DNA from: Odoribacter sp.
GTDB taxonomy: Bacteria > Bacteroidota > Bacteroidia > Bacteroidales > Prolixibacteraceae
Assembly (NCBI GenBank): GCA_013824715.1
Contig: PNOH01000005.1
Coordinates: 62,001 to 126,000, forward strand
DNA: 64,000 nucleotides
Reading direction: 5' to 3'
Part shown: piece after piece, positions 8,296 to 15,593 of the stretch
Numbering within the stretch: position 1 is the stretch's first letter
How the letters are laid out: each line of letters begins with the position of its first letter
The notes under the pieces: generated by a model
Database searches by the model: none
Told to the model about the DNA's origin: nothing
The model's input: only the letters and a program-made list of their open reading frames with translations
Translations under genes and position numbers: made by a program

Positions 8296-9303
8296 TTAAA
8301 CTTCAATCAGATCATCCGGTTCAAAATCCTTTATAGCTTTTTGTCCAAGGATTTCATCCCATTGCATGGGGCTAATTCCATTACCAGGTCGTTTTACGGT
8401 CAGGTTTTCTTCCGTAAGCAGTTCACCTTTTTGGATAGTTCTGGCAGCAACAATGCTTTTACGAGCAACAGCGATATTTTTCTGTTCACTGTTACTTGGT
8501 TCTTTAATACCATTGCCGGAAATAGCCTTTTCAATGTTACGAATTGCCTGTACCATTGCTTTCAGTTCATCGGGTTCTAACGAAGCCTTATGATCTGGGC
8601 CCGGCAAGTTCCGGTTCAATGTAAAATGCTTTTCAATGACTGTTGCTCCCAAAGCAACGGCTGATATCGGAACTTCAATTCCTTGCGTATGATCAGAATA
8701 TCCGATTTTTACTCCCAATTCATCCCGCATGTTCAACATTGCTTTTAGATTGACATCTTCCATAGGGGTGGGGTATTCGGTATTGCAATGCAAAACAGTA
8801 ATATGGTCTTTGGAAACTCCATTTTCTAAAAGCACATCCAATGCTGCTTTAATTTCGTCCATATTAGCCATACCGGTGGAAAGGATAACCGGTTTCCCTT
8901 TTTGGGCAATGTGGCGCAAATAGGGTTTATTGGTGATTTCGCCGGAAGGAATTTTAAAAAATGGCGAGCCCAATTGATCCAGAAAATCAATGCTTTCGTG
9001 GTCAAATCCTGTAGATAAAAATTGGATTCCCTGCTTATGGGCGTATTGAATCAATTTGCTGTGCCATTCTTCGGGCATTTCCAATTGTTTCAACATCGCA
9101 TACTGAGAATCGTCGCCATCGTTAATGTTGCGTTCCTGATAGTCCGCTTTTTTTGCTGTTTTGCTAACGATTTTATCAGCTTTGAAAGTCTGGAACTTGA
9201 CAAAGTCGGCCCCAGCTTGCGCCGCAGTTAGCACTAACTTTTTTGCCAATTCGAAGTCGCCATTGTGGTTAACACCAGCTTCTGCTATAATTATGGTATG
9301 CAT
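8296..9303 (-). CDS. legI: N,N'-diacetyllegionaminic acid synthase (NeuB family)
   Basis: 335 residues from the ATG at 9301-9303. A longer reading from 9354 would overlap legH by 50 bp and prefix 17 unrelated residues, whereas MHTIIIAEAGVNHNGDFELA is the standard NeuB start. The TIM barrel carries ADFVKFQTFK, KIPSGEITN, VILSTGMAN, LHCNTEYPTP and GYSDHTQGIEVP, and the C-terminal SAF (antifreeze-like) domain has RKSIVAARTIQKGELL and RPGNGISP. The family condenses a 2-epimerised hexosamine with phosphoenolpyruvate. It starts 1 bp after legH ends. The sugar specificity is inferred from context. Confidence 0.85.
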   Translation of the reverse strand: MHTIIIAEAGVNHNGDFELAKKLVLTAAQAGADFVKFQTFKADKIVSKTAKKADYQERNINDGDDSQYAMLKQLEMPEEWHSKLIQYAHKQGIQFLSTGFDHESIDFLDQLGSPFFKIPSGEITNKPYLRHIAQKGKPVILSTGMANMDEIKAALDVLLENGVSKDHITVLHCNTEYPTPMEDVNLKAMLNMRDELGVKIGYSDHTQGIEVPISAVALGATVIEKHFTLNRNLPGPDHKASLEPDELKAMVQAIRNIEKAISGNGIKEPSNSEQKNIAVARKSIVAARTIQKGELLTEENLTVKRPGNGISPMQWDEILGQKAIKDFEPDDLIEV

Positions 9304-9304
9304 T

Positions 9305-9937
9305 TCAGCGAATTTTTCGTAAAGGATGACCAATATATGTACCCGCAATTTCAATATTTCTTAAAACCTGAGAACCAGCTGCTATTATAGTGTTAGCAAT
9401 AACATTGGTATTGTTTGCTATTACAGTATTGCTACCTATAAAACAACAATCACCGATATTAGCTTGTCCATTAACAACGGAAGCAGTAGAAATATGACAG
9501 AAATTGCCAACAGTAGCTTCATGTTCGATCAATGTTTTTGTATTGATGATGCATCCCTTCCGAATTGTTGCACCTGCATTCACTAACGCATGATGCATAA
9601 TTATTGAACCTTCACCAATGTTTGCATTGGAACTTACATAAGCCAAAGGACTAATGATAACGGGCAACTTTCCTCCTGCCTGTTTCACTTTATTAAATAT
9701 TGTTTCCCGTAAAACTGAGGATTTTATCTGTCCAACTGTAATCAGAAAATCAGGACAATCAGGAACAAATTGTTCTAACTCATTATCAGTACCAATAATG
9801 GAATAGTTTAATAATTTTTGACCCAATTTTTCAGGTAAATCAAAAATACCAAGAATATGATACAATCCGGTTTGTTCGATAACATCGATACACGAGATAC
9901 AATGTCCTCCACCGCCGATCAGGATAATAGGTTTCAT
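9305..9937 (-). CDS. legH: NeuD/PglD-family N-acetyltransferase
   Basis: 210 residues. The N-terminal IILIGGGGHCISCIDVI is the nucleotide-sugar-binding start of the NeuD/PglD family. The second half shows left-handed beta-helix hexapeptide repeats (YVSSNANIGEGSIIMHHALV, IEHEATVGNFCHIS, IANNTNVIANTIIAAGSQV). The family acetylates 4-amino sugars with acetyl-CoA. Placed directly after the aminotransferase legC with a 4 bp overlap, it fits the LegH step that adds the second acetyl group. Sialic-acid O-acetyltransferase activity is possible but less consistent with the neighbours. Confidence 0.78.
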   Translation of the reverse strand: MKPIILIGGGGHCISCIDVIEQTGLYHILGIFDLPEKLGQKLLNYSIIGTDNELEQFVPDCPDFLITVGQIKSSVLRETIFNKVKQAGGKLPVIISPLAYVSSNANIGEGSIIMHHALVNAGATIRKGCIINTKTLIEHEATVGNFCHISTASVVNGQANIGDCCFIGSNTVIANNTNVIANTIIAAGSQVLRNIEIAGTYIGHPLRKIR

Positions 9938-11145
9938 AAATTTGTAATTACACTACTTGGAATATTTACAACTCTATCTGCCAGCCATTCGGTATTTGTT
10001 AGAGCGTCGCATTGGCAATCTTTATACATCTCTAAGCGATTCATCAGTTGCCAGACAGGACGGACCATTATTTCATTGTTATTCATAAATTCCAGAAAAC
10101 TGTTTTGTTCAGCTTTGTTTTGCAAAATTAGTGCATTTAACCAGTAGTTTGAAGTGCAGTTTTCAGGTTCGGTAACGAAATCAATTCTCAAGTGTTTGAA
10201 AAAGGAAGAATAGGCTTCTGATAATTTTCGTTTTTGTAAAAGGAATCCTGGTAATTGTTCCATTTGGGCACATCCCAAAGCAGCAGCTAAATTGGTTAAA
10301 CGATAATTGTATGCAGTCATATCGTGTACAAATTCCCAACGATGTGGTACTTTTGCTGTTGTGGTGATATGTTTGGCAAATTTAGCTAATTCATCATCAT
10401 TGGTTAAAATCATACCACCCCCTCCGGTGGTAATGATCTTGTTCCCATTAAAACTTAATGTGCCGAATTTGCCAAAAGTACCTGTATGTTGTTCTTTGTA
10501 ATAAGAACCAAGTGATTCGGCAGCATCTTCAATTACATCAATGTTGTATCGGTTGCAAATTGCAATAATTTCATCGATGCGGCATGGATGCCCAAAAGTA
10601 TGCATAGGGACACAGGCTTTAATTCTTTTGCCTGTCAATTTGTTAAAAGCCCCCTTTAATTCCCCCGAAGGGGGAAGACTGGACCCGCCTCGTATACGTG
10701 TTATATCGACTTTTCGAAGTTCTGCATTTGCTTGAAGCCAGGCTTCTAAGGCTGCTGGCGAAAGTCCCATTGTATCCTTATCAACATCAACGAAAATCGG
10801 TTTTGCACCAGTATAGGCAATTGCATTGGCAGTTGCAATAAATGTAAGTGATTGTGTGATTACTTCATCTTCGGGTTTAACGTCGCATAAAAGTAATGCA
10901 ATGTGTAAGGCAGCTGTACCATTTACGGCAGCTATGGCATGTTTTGCACCAGTGAATTCCGCAATCATTTCTTCAAAACGGGTAACATATTTACCCACGC
11001 TTGAAACAAAAGTAGTTTCAATACAATCAGTAAGATATTTTTTTTCGTTGCCATTAAACCTTGGTTCATGTAGAAATATCATGCCTTCCGGAGTGTTGTA
11101 TTTCTCCCGGATAAAGCTTGCAATTTGTTCGAATTTCGATTGCAT
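9934..11145 (-). CDS. legC: DegT/DnrJ/EryC1 aminotransferase LegC, with an in-frame repeat insert
   Basis: 403 residues. PLP-binding features of the sugar aminotransferase family are present: AAVNGTAALHIAL, VIEDAAESLGS and the Schiff-base lysine in FNGNKIITTGGGG. It should aminate C4 of the 4-keto sugar made by LegB. Residues 149-167 are a glycine/proline/serine-rich stretch encoded by a palindrome (10645-10701) that separates AELRKVDI from NKLTGKRIKACVPMHTFGHP, two segments that I expect to be nearly contiguous in relatives. The frame is kept, so the protein may still work if the insert sits in a surface loop. It lies 2 bp after legB. Confidence 0.85.
   Translation of the reverse strand: MQSKFEQIASFIREKYNTPEGMIFLHEPRFNGNEKKYLTDCIETTFVSSVGKYVTRFEEMIAEFTGAKHAIAAVNGTAALHIALLLCDVKPEDEVITQSLTFIATANAIAYTGAKPIFVDVDKDTMGLSPAALEAWLQANAELRKVDITRIRGGSSLPPSGELKGAFNKLTGKRIKACVPMHTFGHPCRIDEIIAICNRYNIDVIEDAAESLGSYYKEQHTGTFGKFGTLSFNGNKIITTGGGGMILTNDDELAKFAKHITTTAKVPHRWEFVHDMTAYNYRLTNLAAALGCAQMEQLPGFLLQKRKLSEAYSSFFKHLRIDFVTEPENCTSNYWLNALILQNKAEQNSFLEFMNNNEIMVRPVWQLMNRLEMYKDCQCDALTNTEWLADRVVNIPSSVITNL
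10645..10701 (-). repeat. Palindromic repeat inserted in frame within legC
   Basis: The core CCCCCGAAGGGGG (10662-10674) is a perfect palindrome, preceded on the plus strand by CCCCCTTTAATT. It is translated as a stretch running from T149 to F167 of LegC. The composition (Gly, Pro, Ser) is unlike the flanking enzyme. The same CCCGAAGGG core recurs in REP-like elements at 36182 and 36232. Confidence 0.6.
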
Positions 11146-11147
11146 TT

Positions 11148-12137
11148 TTAAACGTTATAAATGTTTGCTTTGTATTTTTTCAGATTCTCAGGATTGGCAA
11201 ACCATTGACATGTTTCGGTTAATCCTTTTTCAATATCATATTCGGTTTCGAAACCGGTTAATTGTTTGATTAATTTATTGTCACCCCATAATCGGAAGAC
11301 CTCGGACTTTTCCGGACGTATGCGTTGTTCTTCCGTGATAAATTTCACATCCGATTTCATGATTTTCTTAACCAGTTCCAATGTGTCTTTCATTGATATT
11401 TCGGAATTGGAAGCTATATTAATTTCTTTTCCAATGGTTGAGTCATTTTCTGCAAGTGAAATAAATCCTTTGCAGGTATCTTTTACGTAGTTGAAGTCAC
11501 GGGTTGGAGTGAGGTCACCCAATTTAATTTCTTTAATGCCATTGGCAATTTGAGAAATAATGGTTGGGATAATGGCCCGTGCCGATTGCCGTGGCCCATA
11601 AGTATTAAATGGTCGGGCAATCGTTACCGGCAATTCAAAAGCATTGTAAAAACTGATGGCCATTGCATCGGCTCCTATTTTAGATGCGGAATAGGGCGAT
11701 TGTGCTTGCTTCGGATGCTTTTCATCAATAGGAACATATTGTGCAGTTCCATAAACCTCGGACGTAGAAGTGTGAATTACCCGAATATTCCCGTTTTCTT
11801 TTGCCGCCTGACAAATATTCAAAGTTCCCTTTACGTTGGTGTCCATATAACTATCGGGGGCAACATAAGAAAAAGGAATAGCGATTAATGCGGCCAGATG
11901 AAAAATAAGATCGACATCTTTGGTAATTTCCTTGCAAAAATGAGGATCTCGAATATCTCCACTTACCACTTCCAGTTGATTATTTGCAGGAATATCTTCG
12001 AGCCAACCCCAATAATTAAAGGAATTGTATTGCGAAAGAGCCTTAACTCTGTATCCTTTTGTCAGTAAAGCTTCTGTCAGATGAGAGCCGATAAAACCAT
12101 CGGCACCGGTTACCAGTATTTTAGAGTTTGAGATCAT
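11148..12137 (-). CDS. legB: NAD-dependent GDP-N-acetylglucosamine 4,6-dehydratase (extended SDR)
   Basis: 329 residues. Extended-SDR features are clear: VTGADGFIGSHLTEAL near residue 8, a TSEVYGTAQ catalytic Ser/Thr region, YSASKIGADAMA (YxxxK), and ARPFNTYGPRQ. In the legionaminic route this enzyme makes the 4-keto-6-deoxy sugar from GDP-GlcNAc; the close relatives used with UDP-sugars cannot be excluded from sequence. It is the first gene of the 13-gene run, so the operon promoter should lie in the repeat-bearing stretch just upstream, where no clear TAnnTTTG element was found. Confidence 0.83.
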   Translation of the reverse strand: MISNSKILVTGADGFIGSHLTEALLTKGYRVKALSQYNSFNYWGWLEDIPANNQLEVVSGDIRDPHFCKEITKDVDLIFHLAALIAIPFSYVAPDSYMDTNVKGTLNICQAAKENGNIRVIHTSTSEVYGTAQYVPIDEKHPKQAQSPYSASKIGADAMAISFYNAFELPVTIARPFNTYGPRQSARAIIPTIISQIANGIKEIKLGDLTPTRDFNYVKDTCKGFISLAENDSTIGKEINIASNSEISMKDTLELVKKIMKSDVKFITEEQRIRPEKSEVFRLWGDNKLIKQLTGFETEYDIEKGLTETCQWFANPENLKKYKANIYNV

Positions 12138-12423
12138 ATGAGGGTATAAAGTTCATTGTTGAAATACCAATTACATTGAAATACGAATGGCACGAATGCC
12201 CTTTGATAGGCTTAGTAATCACCTAATTACACAATGGGTCGTTTGATTATAAATACCTTATCTGGCGAATAACGATAGAGCTTTTTGTTAAAAAAAAACA
12301 GGTATGGGTAAACTTTGTTTTACGATGACAGATAAAAAGGATTACACGAATTAGGACGAATTACAGTAAACTACGGATTTCACGAATTAATACGAATTGC
12401 ACAAATTCTATTCCCAGCGGGGT
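12138..12423. other. Spacer upstream of the legionaminic operon
   Basis: 286 bp without a convincing gene. The distal half (about 12340-12415) is built from short repeats of the type ACGAATTACACG and CACGAATTAATACG that recur through the next 8 kb. The proximal part must hold the leg operon leader, but no good Bacteroidota promoter match was seen on the minus strand. Confidence 0.5.
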
Positions 12424-12645
12424 TTACAATTTGTTTTTTGTCCGGTAATCCATGGCCTTTTCACTTACCTGATCAATAGTTTGGTCGCTCCAAAGTGTGT
12501 TTTGCCATTGGGTATAGTCGAAAGGTTCTTTGTTGATAAGGCTAATGAATTTTTCAGCATCCACATCCCCCAGTTTTTCAACCAGGATCTTGAACCCTTT
12601 TCTTTTGATTTCAGTATCTGTTAACATGGCTTCTGGTTTAAACAA
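12424..12645 (-). CDS. Small protein, possible orphan antitoxin
   Basis: 73 residues, charged, without a signal peptide or membrane segment. I do not recognise a named family. The stretch KRKGFKILVEKLGDVDAEKF resembles small uncharacterised proteins often seen beside toxin-antitoxin genes, but that is an impression rather than a match I can verify. No toxin partner lies next to it; the flanks are repeats. The ATG at 12645 is the only sensible start. It could be the surviving half of a decayed module. Confidence 0.5.
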   Translation of the reverse strand: MFKPEAMLTDTEIKRKGFKILVEKLGDVDAEKFISLINKEPFDYTQWQNTLWSDQTIDQVSEKAMDYRTKNKL

Positions 12646-12885
12646 TTTATAAAATCAACTGGACTTACAACTTTAAATATTTTATATATGACCATGCCAA
12701 TCGAAATTCACCGGCAAATATTTTACTCTGAATGAATAGCTTAGCTTCTGTTTCGATGTGAATACGTATCTGTTTTTGATCGTCGAACGGCCGATTAAAA
12801 CAACAGTTGTCAAGATAAATAAGCATATTGTTGGTTGAAAAGTAAAAAACGGATTACAATGAAAAACGAATTACACGGTTTGAAA

Positions 12886-12938
12886 CCTGCTAGTGCGGAT
12901 TTGCAATCTGCACTTCTTAACATTGGATCTGTGATCTA
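12886..12938 (+). repeat. 53 bp direct repeat, copy 1
   Basis: It begins CCTGCTAGTGCGGATTTGCA and contains GTGCGGATTTGCAATCTGCAC, which can fold into a short hairpin. Copy 2 at 13061-13113 is identical except for one base near the end. Such hairpin units are typical of REP-like elements. Confidence 0.8.
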
Positions 12939-13060
12939 TCAATGATGTTTAGTTCGTGTTTTGGCATTTGACGCTTTCAGGTCTATCGATGCTGAAAAGG
13001 TCTGAGCTTACTGGATGAACCTGACAGAGTCCGAAGGTCCTGTCGGCGTTTAAAAACCCC

Positions 13061-13113
13061 CCTGCTAGTGCGGATTTGCAATCTGCACTTCTTAACATTG
13101 GATCTGTGATCCA
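13061..13113 (+). repeat. 53 bp direct repeat, copy 2
   Basis: Matches 12886-12938 with a single T-to-C difference at the penultimate position. The 122 bp between the two copies does not encode a recognisable protein. Confidence 0.8.
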
Positions 13114-13317
13114 TTTTGGTGCAACATTGAAATCTTGTCGGTACTCCTTTGGTGATCAGTGTTTGTTTGAAAGCTTTGATCATGGTGAAATACGAATGAC
13201 ACCCCGATACGGTCCCCGAAAATATGGGGCAGGCTGTTCCCTATTAAATATTGCTTCGCATTTCACAGGGCAAACCTCCCTACGGGTGGGGTGAATTAAG
13301 ACGAATTACACGAATTT

Positions 13318-13370
13318 CCTTCGACACTTCGACAAGCTCAGTGCAACGCTGCTCAGGGCAACGTAGCTCA
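13318..13370 (+). repeat. TTCGACACTTCGACAAGCTC dispersed repeat, copy 1
   Basis: A variant of the element that reads TTCGACACTTCGACAGGCTC then AGTGCAACGCTGCT. Further copies lie at about 16230-16284 and 17178-17225, with a shortened relative at about 18250. The copies lie between toxin-antitoxin modules, not inside them. Confidence 0.7.
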
Positions 13371-13452
13371 CCAACCGTGGTTCGACACAGCTCACCAACC
13401 ATGGCATTAGAACTGCCTGGTTCTTTAACGTTGGTATAGTTGGTAAAGTTCT

Positions 13453-13842
13453 TCATGACAGAATGAATTCTTCTATTTTTCTGTAAAGTTGTTCTGCAAA
13501 TAAAAAGAAGTTTTCAACTTCATCTCTGGAGGGTACAACATATCTGGGGCCGGGATAGCGATCAGTCTCGTAATAATCACTGATTGTAATAATCACCTCA
13601 ATGTCAGTATCTTCTAATGGGATTTTCTCGTTGACAATATTGAATAGAATCGTTAAAGAATGTGTCCTGGGTACATTGATGCCGTAATAGGCATAGACAG
13701 CTTTGAACGATTTTTCGATTGTTTGCTGAATTTCAATTGCAATACTATCGGTATAATGATTTTCGCGTATAAGCAAACGGGCAGTATCCAGGTTTCTTTT
13801 TGCCAGGTTAAGCCATTCTAACGCATAAGTTTGATTAGGCAT
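13453..13842 (-). CDS. HEPN-domain protein, HepT-like toxin
   Basis: 129 residues. The N-terminal ALEWLNLAKRNLDTARLLI and the FKAVYAYYGINVPRTHSLT segment are characteristic of HEPN proteins that pair with minimal nucleotidyltransferases. Toxic members are RNases acting through an RX4-6H motif; here the R-T-H region is present but the exact spacing was not verified as catalytic. It overlaps the MNT gene by 8 bp, the usual arrangement of HEPN/MNT modules. Antitoxicity would come from the partner. It is the first of several modules in this island. Confidence 0.8.
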   Translation of the reverse strand: MPNQTYALEWLNLAKRNLDTARLLIRENHYTDSIAIEIQQTIEKSFKAVYAYYGINVPRTHSLTILFNIVNEKIPLEDTDIEVIITISDYYETDRYPGPRYVVPSRDEVENFFLFAEQLYRKIEEFILS

Positions 13843-14158
13843 AGATTGTTTTTCCTTTTGAATAAATCTCTTTATAGAATAAATCCCCCATTTCTATTCG
13901 CTTTTGTATCCGTTGTTCGTTGTCAACCAGAATATCAAATGAATAGTTCAGCTTACCGAGTTTCAACCACAAGGCTTTTTTTAATTTAATCCTGAAATCA
14001 CGTGTTTCATTTTCAGGTATATCCTTAATCACCAGGAGGTCAATATCGCTATCCTTATTAGGCGTACCATAAGCATAAGAACCAAAAAGAATGATCTTTT
14101 CAATTCCGTATTGTTTTAGAGTGGCCGTTATTTCTGACAAAATATTTTCAGTAGTCAT
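13835..14158 (-). CDS. Minimal nucleotidyltransferase, MntA-like antitoxin
   Basis: 107 residues. The nucleotidyltransferase motif IILFGSYAYGTPNKDSDIDL followed by LVI contains the GS and DxD residues needed for metal-dependent nucleotide transfer. In characterised HEPN/MNT pairs, MNT proteins neutralise the HEPN toxin, in some cases by AMPylating it. It lies upstream of and overlaps the HEPN gene, as expected for a two-gene operon. The ATG at 14158 is preceded by an AT-rich leader. Function as an active transferase is likely because the catalytic residues are intact. Confidence 0.85.
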   Translation of the reverse strand: MTTENILSEITATLKQYGIEKIILFGSYAYGTPNKDSDIDLLVIKDIPENETRDFRIKLKKALWLKLGKLNYSFDILVDNEQRIQKRIEMGDLFYKEIYSKGKTIYA

Positions 14159-14294
14159 CTTAATTTTTTATAAAAGTACGAAAATTAAAACGATATGGTT
14201 TTCTACAAAAATTAGCAAATAAATCGTTGGGTAAAAGTGAAAATGGTTTGATCGGTGTTGTGCCGGGATTAATTTAAACCTATCACAAATTCCA

Positions 14295-14369
14295 GTCGAT
14301 TTAATTATTTACAATTTACCCCGCCACAGCGGGCAGGCATTGAAGGGCTGCTTCAAATACTGAGCGATT
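14295..14369 (+). repeat. GTCGATTTAATTATTTACAA dispersed repeat with CCGCCACAGCGGG hairpin
   Basis: The unit reads through TTTACCCCGCCACAGCGGGC and GGCATTGAAGGGCTGC to CTGAGCGATT. Near-identical copies lie at 16967-17041 and 17872-17946, and a shorter tandem variant at 15954-16144. Confidence 0.75.
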
Positions 14370-14478
14370 AAAAAGGATTGAATATTTAATAATTTACAAT
14401 TTACGATTGAACGCCTGTCTCAAATCCCGGGCATTTTTCCTTGTTTCTTATTCCTTACTCCTTATTTCCCTGCTCCCT

Positions 14479-14700
14479 TCAATTCTTGCTTTTCCCGATG
14501 CTTTTGTATTCGAAGCCGATTTCTGTCAAGGCTTTTGCATCCAGGATGTTTCTTCCGTCGAAGATGAAACCGGGTTTCAACATGTTATTGTATGCCTTTT
14601 ACCAGTCTTAAGTTTTAAATTGGCTTCGCCGAATTTCGTTTCGTTCAATTCGGTAAGGATGGCAATGGTGTGTCTTGTTTTGCCACTTCACCTTTGTTTT
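14479..14700 (-). pseudogene. UDP-glucose 6-dehydrogenase C-terminal remnant
   Basis: Read on the minus strand toward the stop at 14479-14481, the frame gives MLKPGFIFDGRNILDAKALT followed by EIGFEYKSIGK, which is the C-terminal signature of UDP-glucose 6-dehydrogenases. The frame is broken by a stop at about 14599. The upstream matching piece (AILTELNE-like, about 14640-14700) is in another frame, and no N-terminal part remains. This is debris of a capsule-precursor gene, consistent with past rearrangement of the polysaccharide locus. Confidence 0.7.
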
Positions 14701-14759
14701 CATCGATATAACCATCCTGGTAATCTGCCTATTTATAATCTCTAACGGGATTTATTAAG

Positions 14760-14990
14760 AATTTAGCTGCTTGCGAAATCTACTTTGTTGCTTGCAACAA
14801 CATGCAATCAGTTTGCGGGATCAACTAAAGAGCTATTTGCTGTTACTTTATTGTTTGCAACACCAACATAGCAGCTTGCAATGGCTAATTTATTGTTTGC
14901 AATAACAACTTAGCGGCTTGCAATGGCTTTATTATTGTTTGCAATAACAACTTAACAGCTTGCAATGGCTATTGTACGGTTTGCAACGGG
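14760..14990 (+). repeat. Degenerate tandem repeat, about 41 bp unit
   Basis: The best copies span about 14848-14971. Each contains TTATTGTTTGCAAYAMCAAC followed by TTAGCRGCTTGCAATGGCT with small changes, and degenerate copies lie on both sides. TTTGCAA and CTTGCAA words recur at regular distance. It is not CRISPR-like, since adjacent units share their whole length and there are no unique spacers. Confidence 0.7.
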
Positions 14991-15017
14991 GGGTAATAGA
15001 AATTTATTTAAGTAGAG

Positions 15018-15051
15018 CTTTAGCCCGTAGCAAATTGCATCCGGGCTAAAG
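15018..15051. repeat. CTTTAGCCCG hairpin element
   Basis: CTTTAGCCCG at 15018-15027 and its exact inverse CGGGCTAAAG at 15042-15051 enclose a 14-base loop. It resembles REP-type hairpins and lies just beyond the stop of a truncated gene, so it could also act in transcript termination. Confidence 0.6.
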
Positions 15052-15067
15052 TCTTTGTAAACGGTTA

Positions 15068-15325
15068 CTAAGCCTCGGTATCGTTATTGGTTTCGTCGTC
15101 GGTTCCGTTGTCGGGCTTCGATGTTTTACGGACCCGCTTTTTCAGTTCGTTAAACGTGTAACCTTTTAGCTTGGCCAGGTCAACCTTTTTATAAAGGGTT
15201 TTGCCGGTGCTAAGTATTTCGTTTAACTGTTCGAACAACTCGTTTAGCAGCGCCTGATTGGTTTGCACCAGATATTTACGGTTGCTTAATAATTCGGAAT
15301 ACTTATCCTGCGATTCAGAAAAGAT
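15068..15325 (-). pseudogene. C-terminal remnant of an unrecognised coiled-coil protein
   Basis: An open frame of about 86 codons directly follows the stop of the YoeB-like toxin and is in the same frame, but it has no ATG. A GTG at 15266-15268 would give only 66 residues. The visible text (YTFNELKKRVRKTSKP, then an acidic Asp/Asn/Glu/Thr-rich tail) looks like the helical end of a longer protein. I do not recognise the family. The abrupt beginning beside the toxin gene suggests the 5' part was lost when the module was inserted. Confidence 0.45.
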
Positions 15326-15583
15326 TCAATAATGGTATTTGCATGATCTGATTTCAATAGCATTCTCGGAAACAGAATAAACCAGGTGATGTTCGTGATT
15401 AATTCTTCGCGACCAATGACCGCTTAGTTCATGCTTTAATAATTCCGGTTTTCCAATTCCTTTACCCGGATCTTTGGATGCTTCCCGAATGAGATCAGTT
15501 ATTTTCACAAATATTTTTCGGTCTGTTTCAAGCCAATTGACATATTCGGCATAAGCATCAGGAGTAAAAGTTATCTTTCGCAT
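15326..15583 (-). CDS. Txe/YoeB-family mRNA interferase toxin
   Basis: 85 residues, typical for YoeB. Conserved features are YVNWLETDRKIFVKITDLI near the N-terminus, GKPELLKHELSGHWSRRI in the middle and the C-terminal SCKYHY, where YoeB proteins carry the catalytic His-Tyr end. The protein cleaves mRNA on the ribosome in characterised relatives. The gene lies 10 bp after a small antitoxin-like gene, in the usual antitoxin-first order. Nothing suggests that it is broken. Confidence 0.88.
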   Translation of the reverse strand: MRKITFTPDAYAEYVNWLETDRKIFVKITDLIREASKDPGKGIGKPELLKHELSGHWSRRINHEHHLVYSVSENAIEIRSCKYHY

Positions 15584-15593
15584 ACTCCCTAAG

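Larger units (their letters stand above)
12646..13452. other. 807 bp gene-free, repeat-rich stretch
   Basis: No supported gene. It contains a 53 bp direct repeat in two copies (12886-12938 and 13061-13113), one copy of the TTCGACACTTCGAC repeat family (about 13318-13370), short ACGAATTACACG repeats (about 13296-13318) and a repeated CTCACCAACCRTGG motif (about 13367-13402). Short open frames here cross these repeats and look accidental. Confidence 0.6.
14159..15067. other. 909 bp decayed stretch: pseudogene scrap and repeats
   Basis: No intact gene. It holds one copy of the GTCGATTTAATTATTTACAA family with the CCGCCACAGCGGG hairpin (14295-14369), a partial copy (about 14375-14420), a frameshifted UDP-glucose dehydrogenase tail (14479-14700), a degenerate tandem repeat (14760-14990) and a CTTTAGCCCG hairpin (15018-15051). 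Confidence 0.7.

Noticed and set aside
5418-9303. Assignment of the cluster to sialic (Neu5Ac) or pseudaminic acid
   Set aside because: Presence of the CBS-nucleotidyltransferase PtmE and the LegB/LegC/LegH set favours the legionaminic route; sialic acid would not need these, and pseudaminic acid would use PseB/PseC/PseG.
12983-13439. Short frames between 12.9 and 13.5 kb
   Set aside because: They translate the repeat copies (53 bp repeat and the TTCGACACTTCGAC element) and have no protein features.
14760-14990. Possible CRISPR array (regular TTTGCAA-containing units)
   Set aside because: Neighbouring units match over their whole length, so there are no unique spacers, and no cas gene lies nearby.
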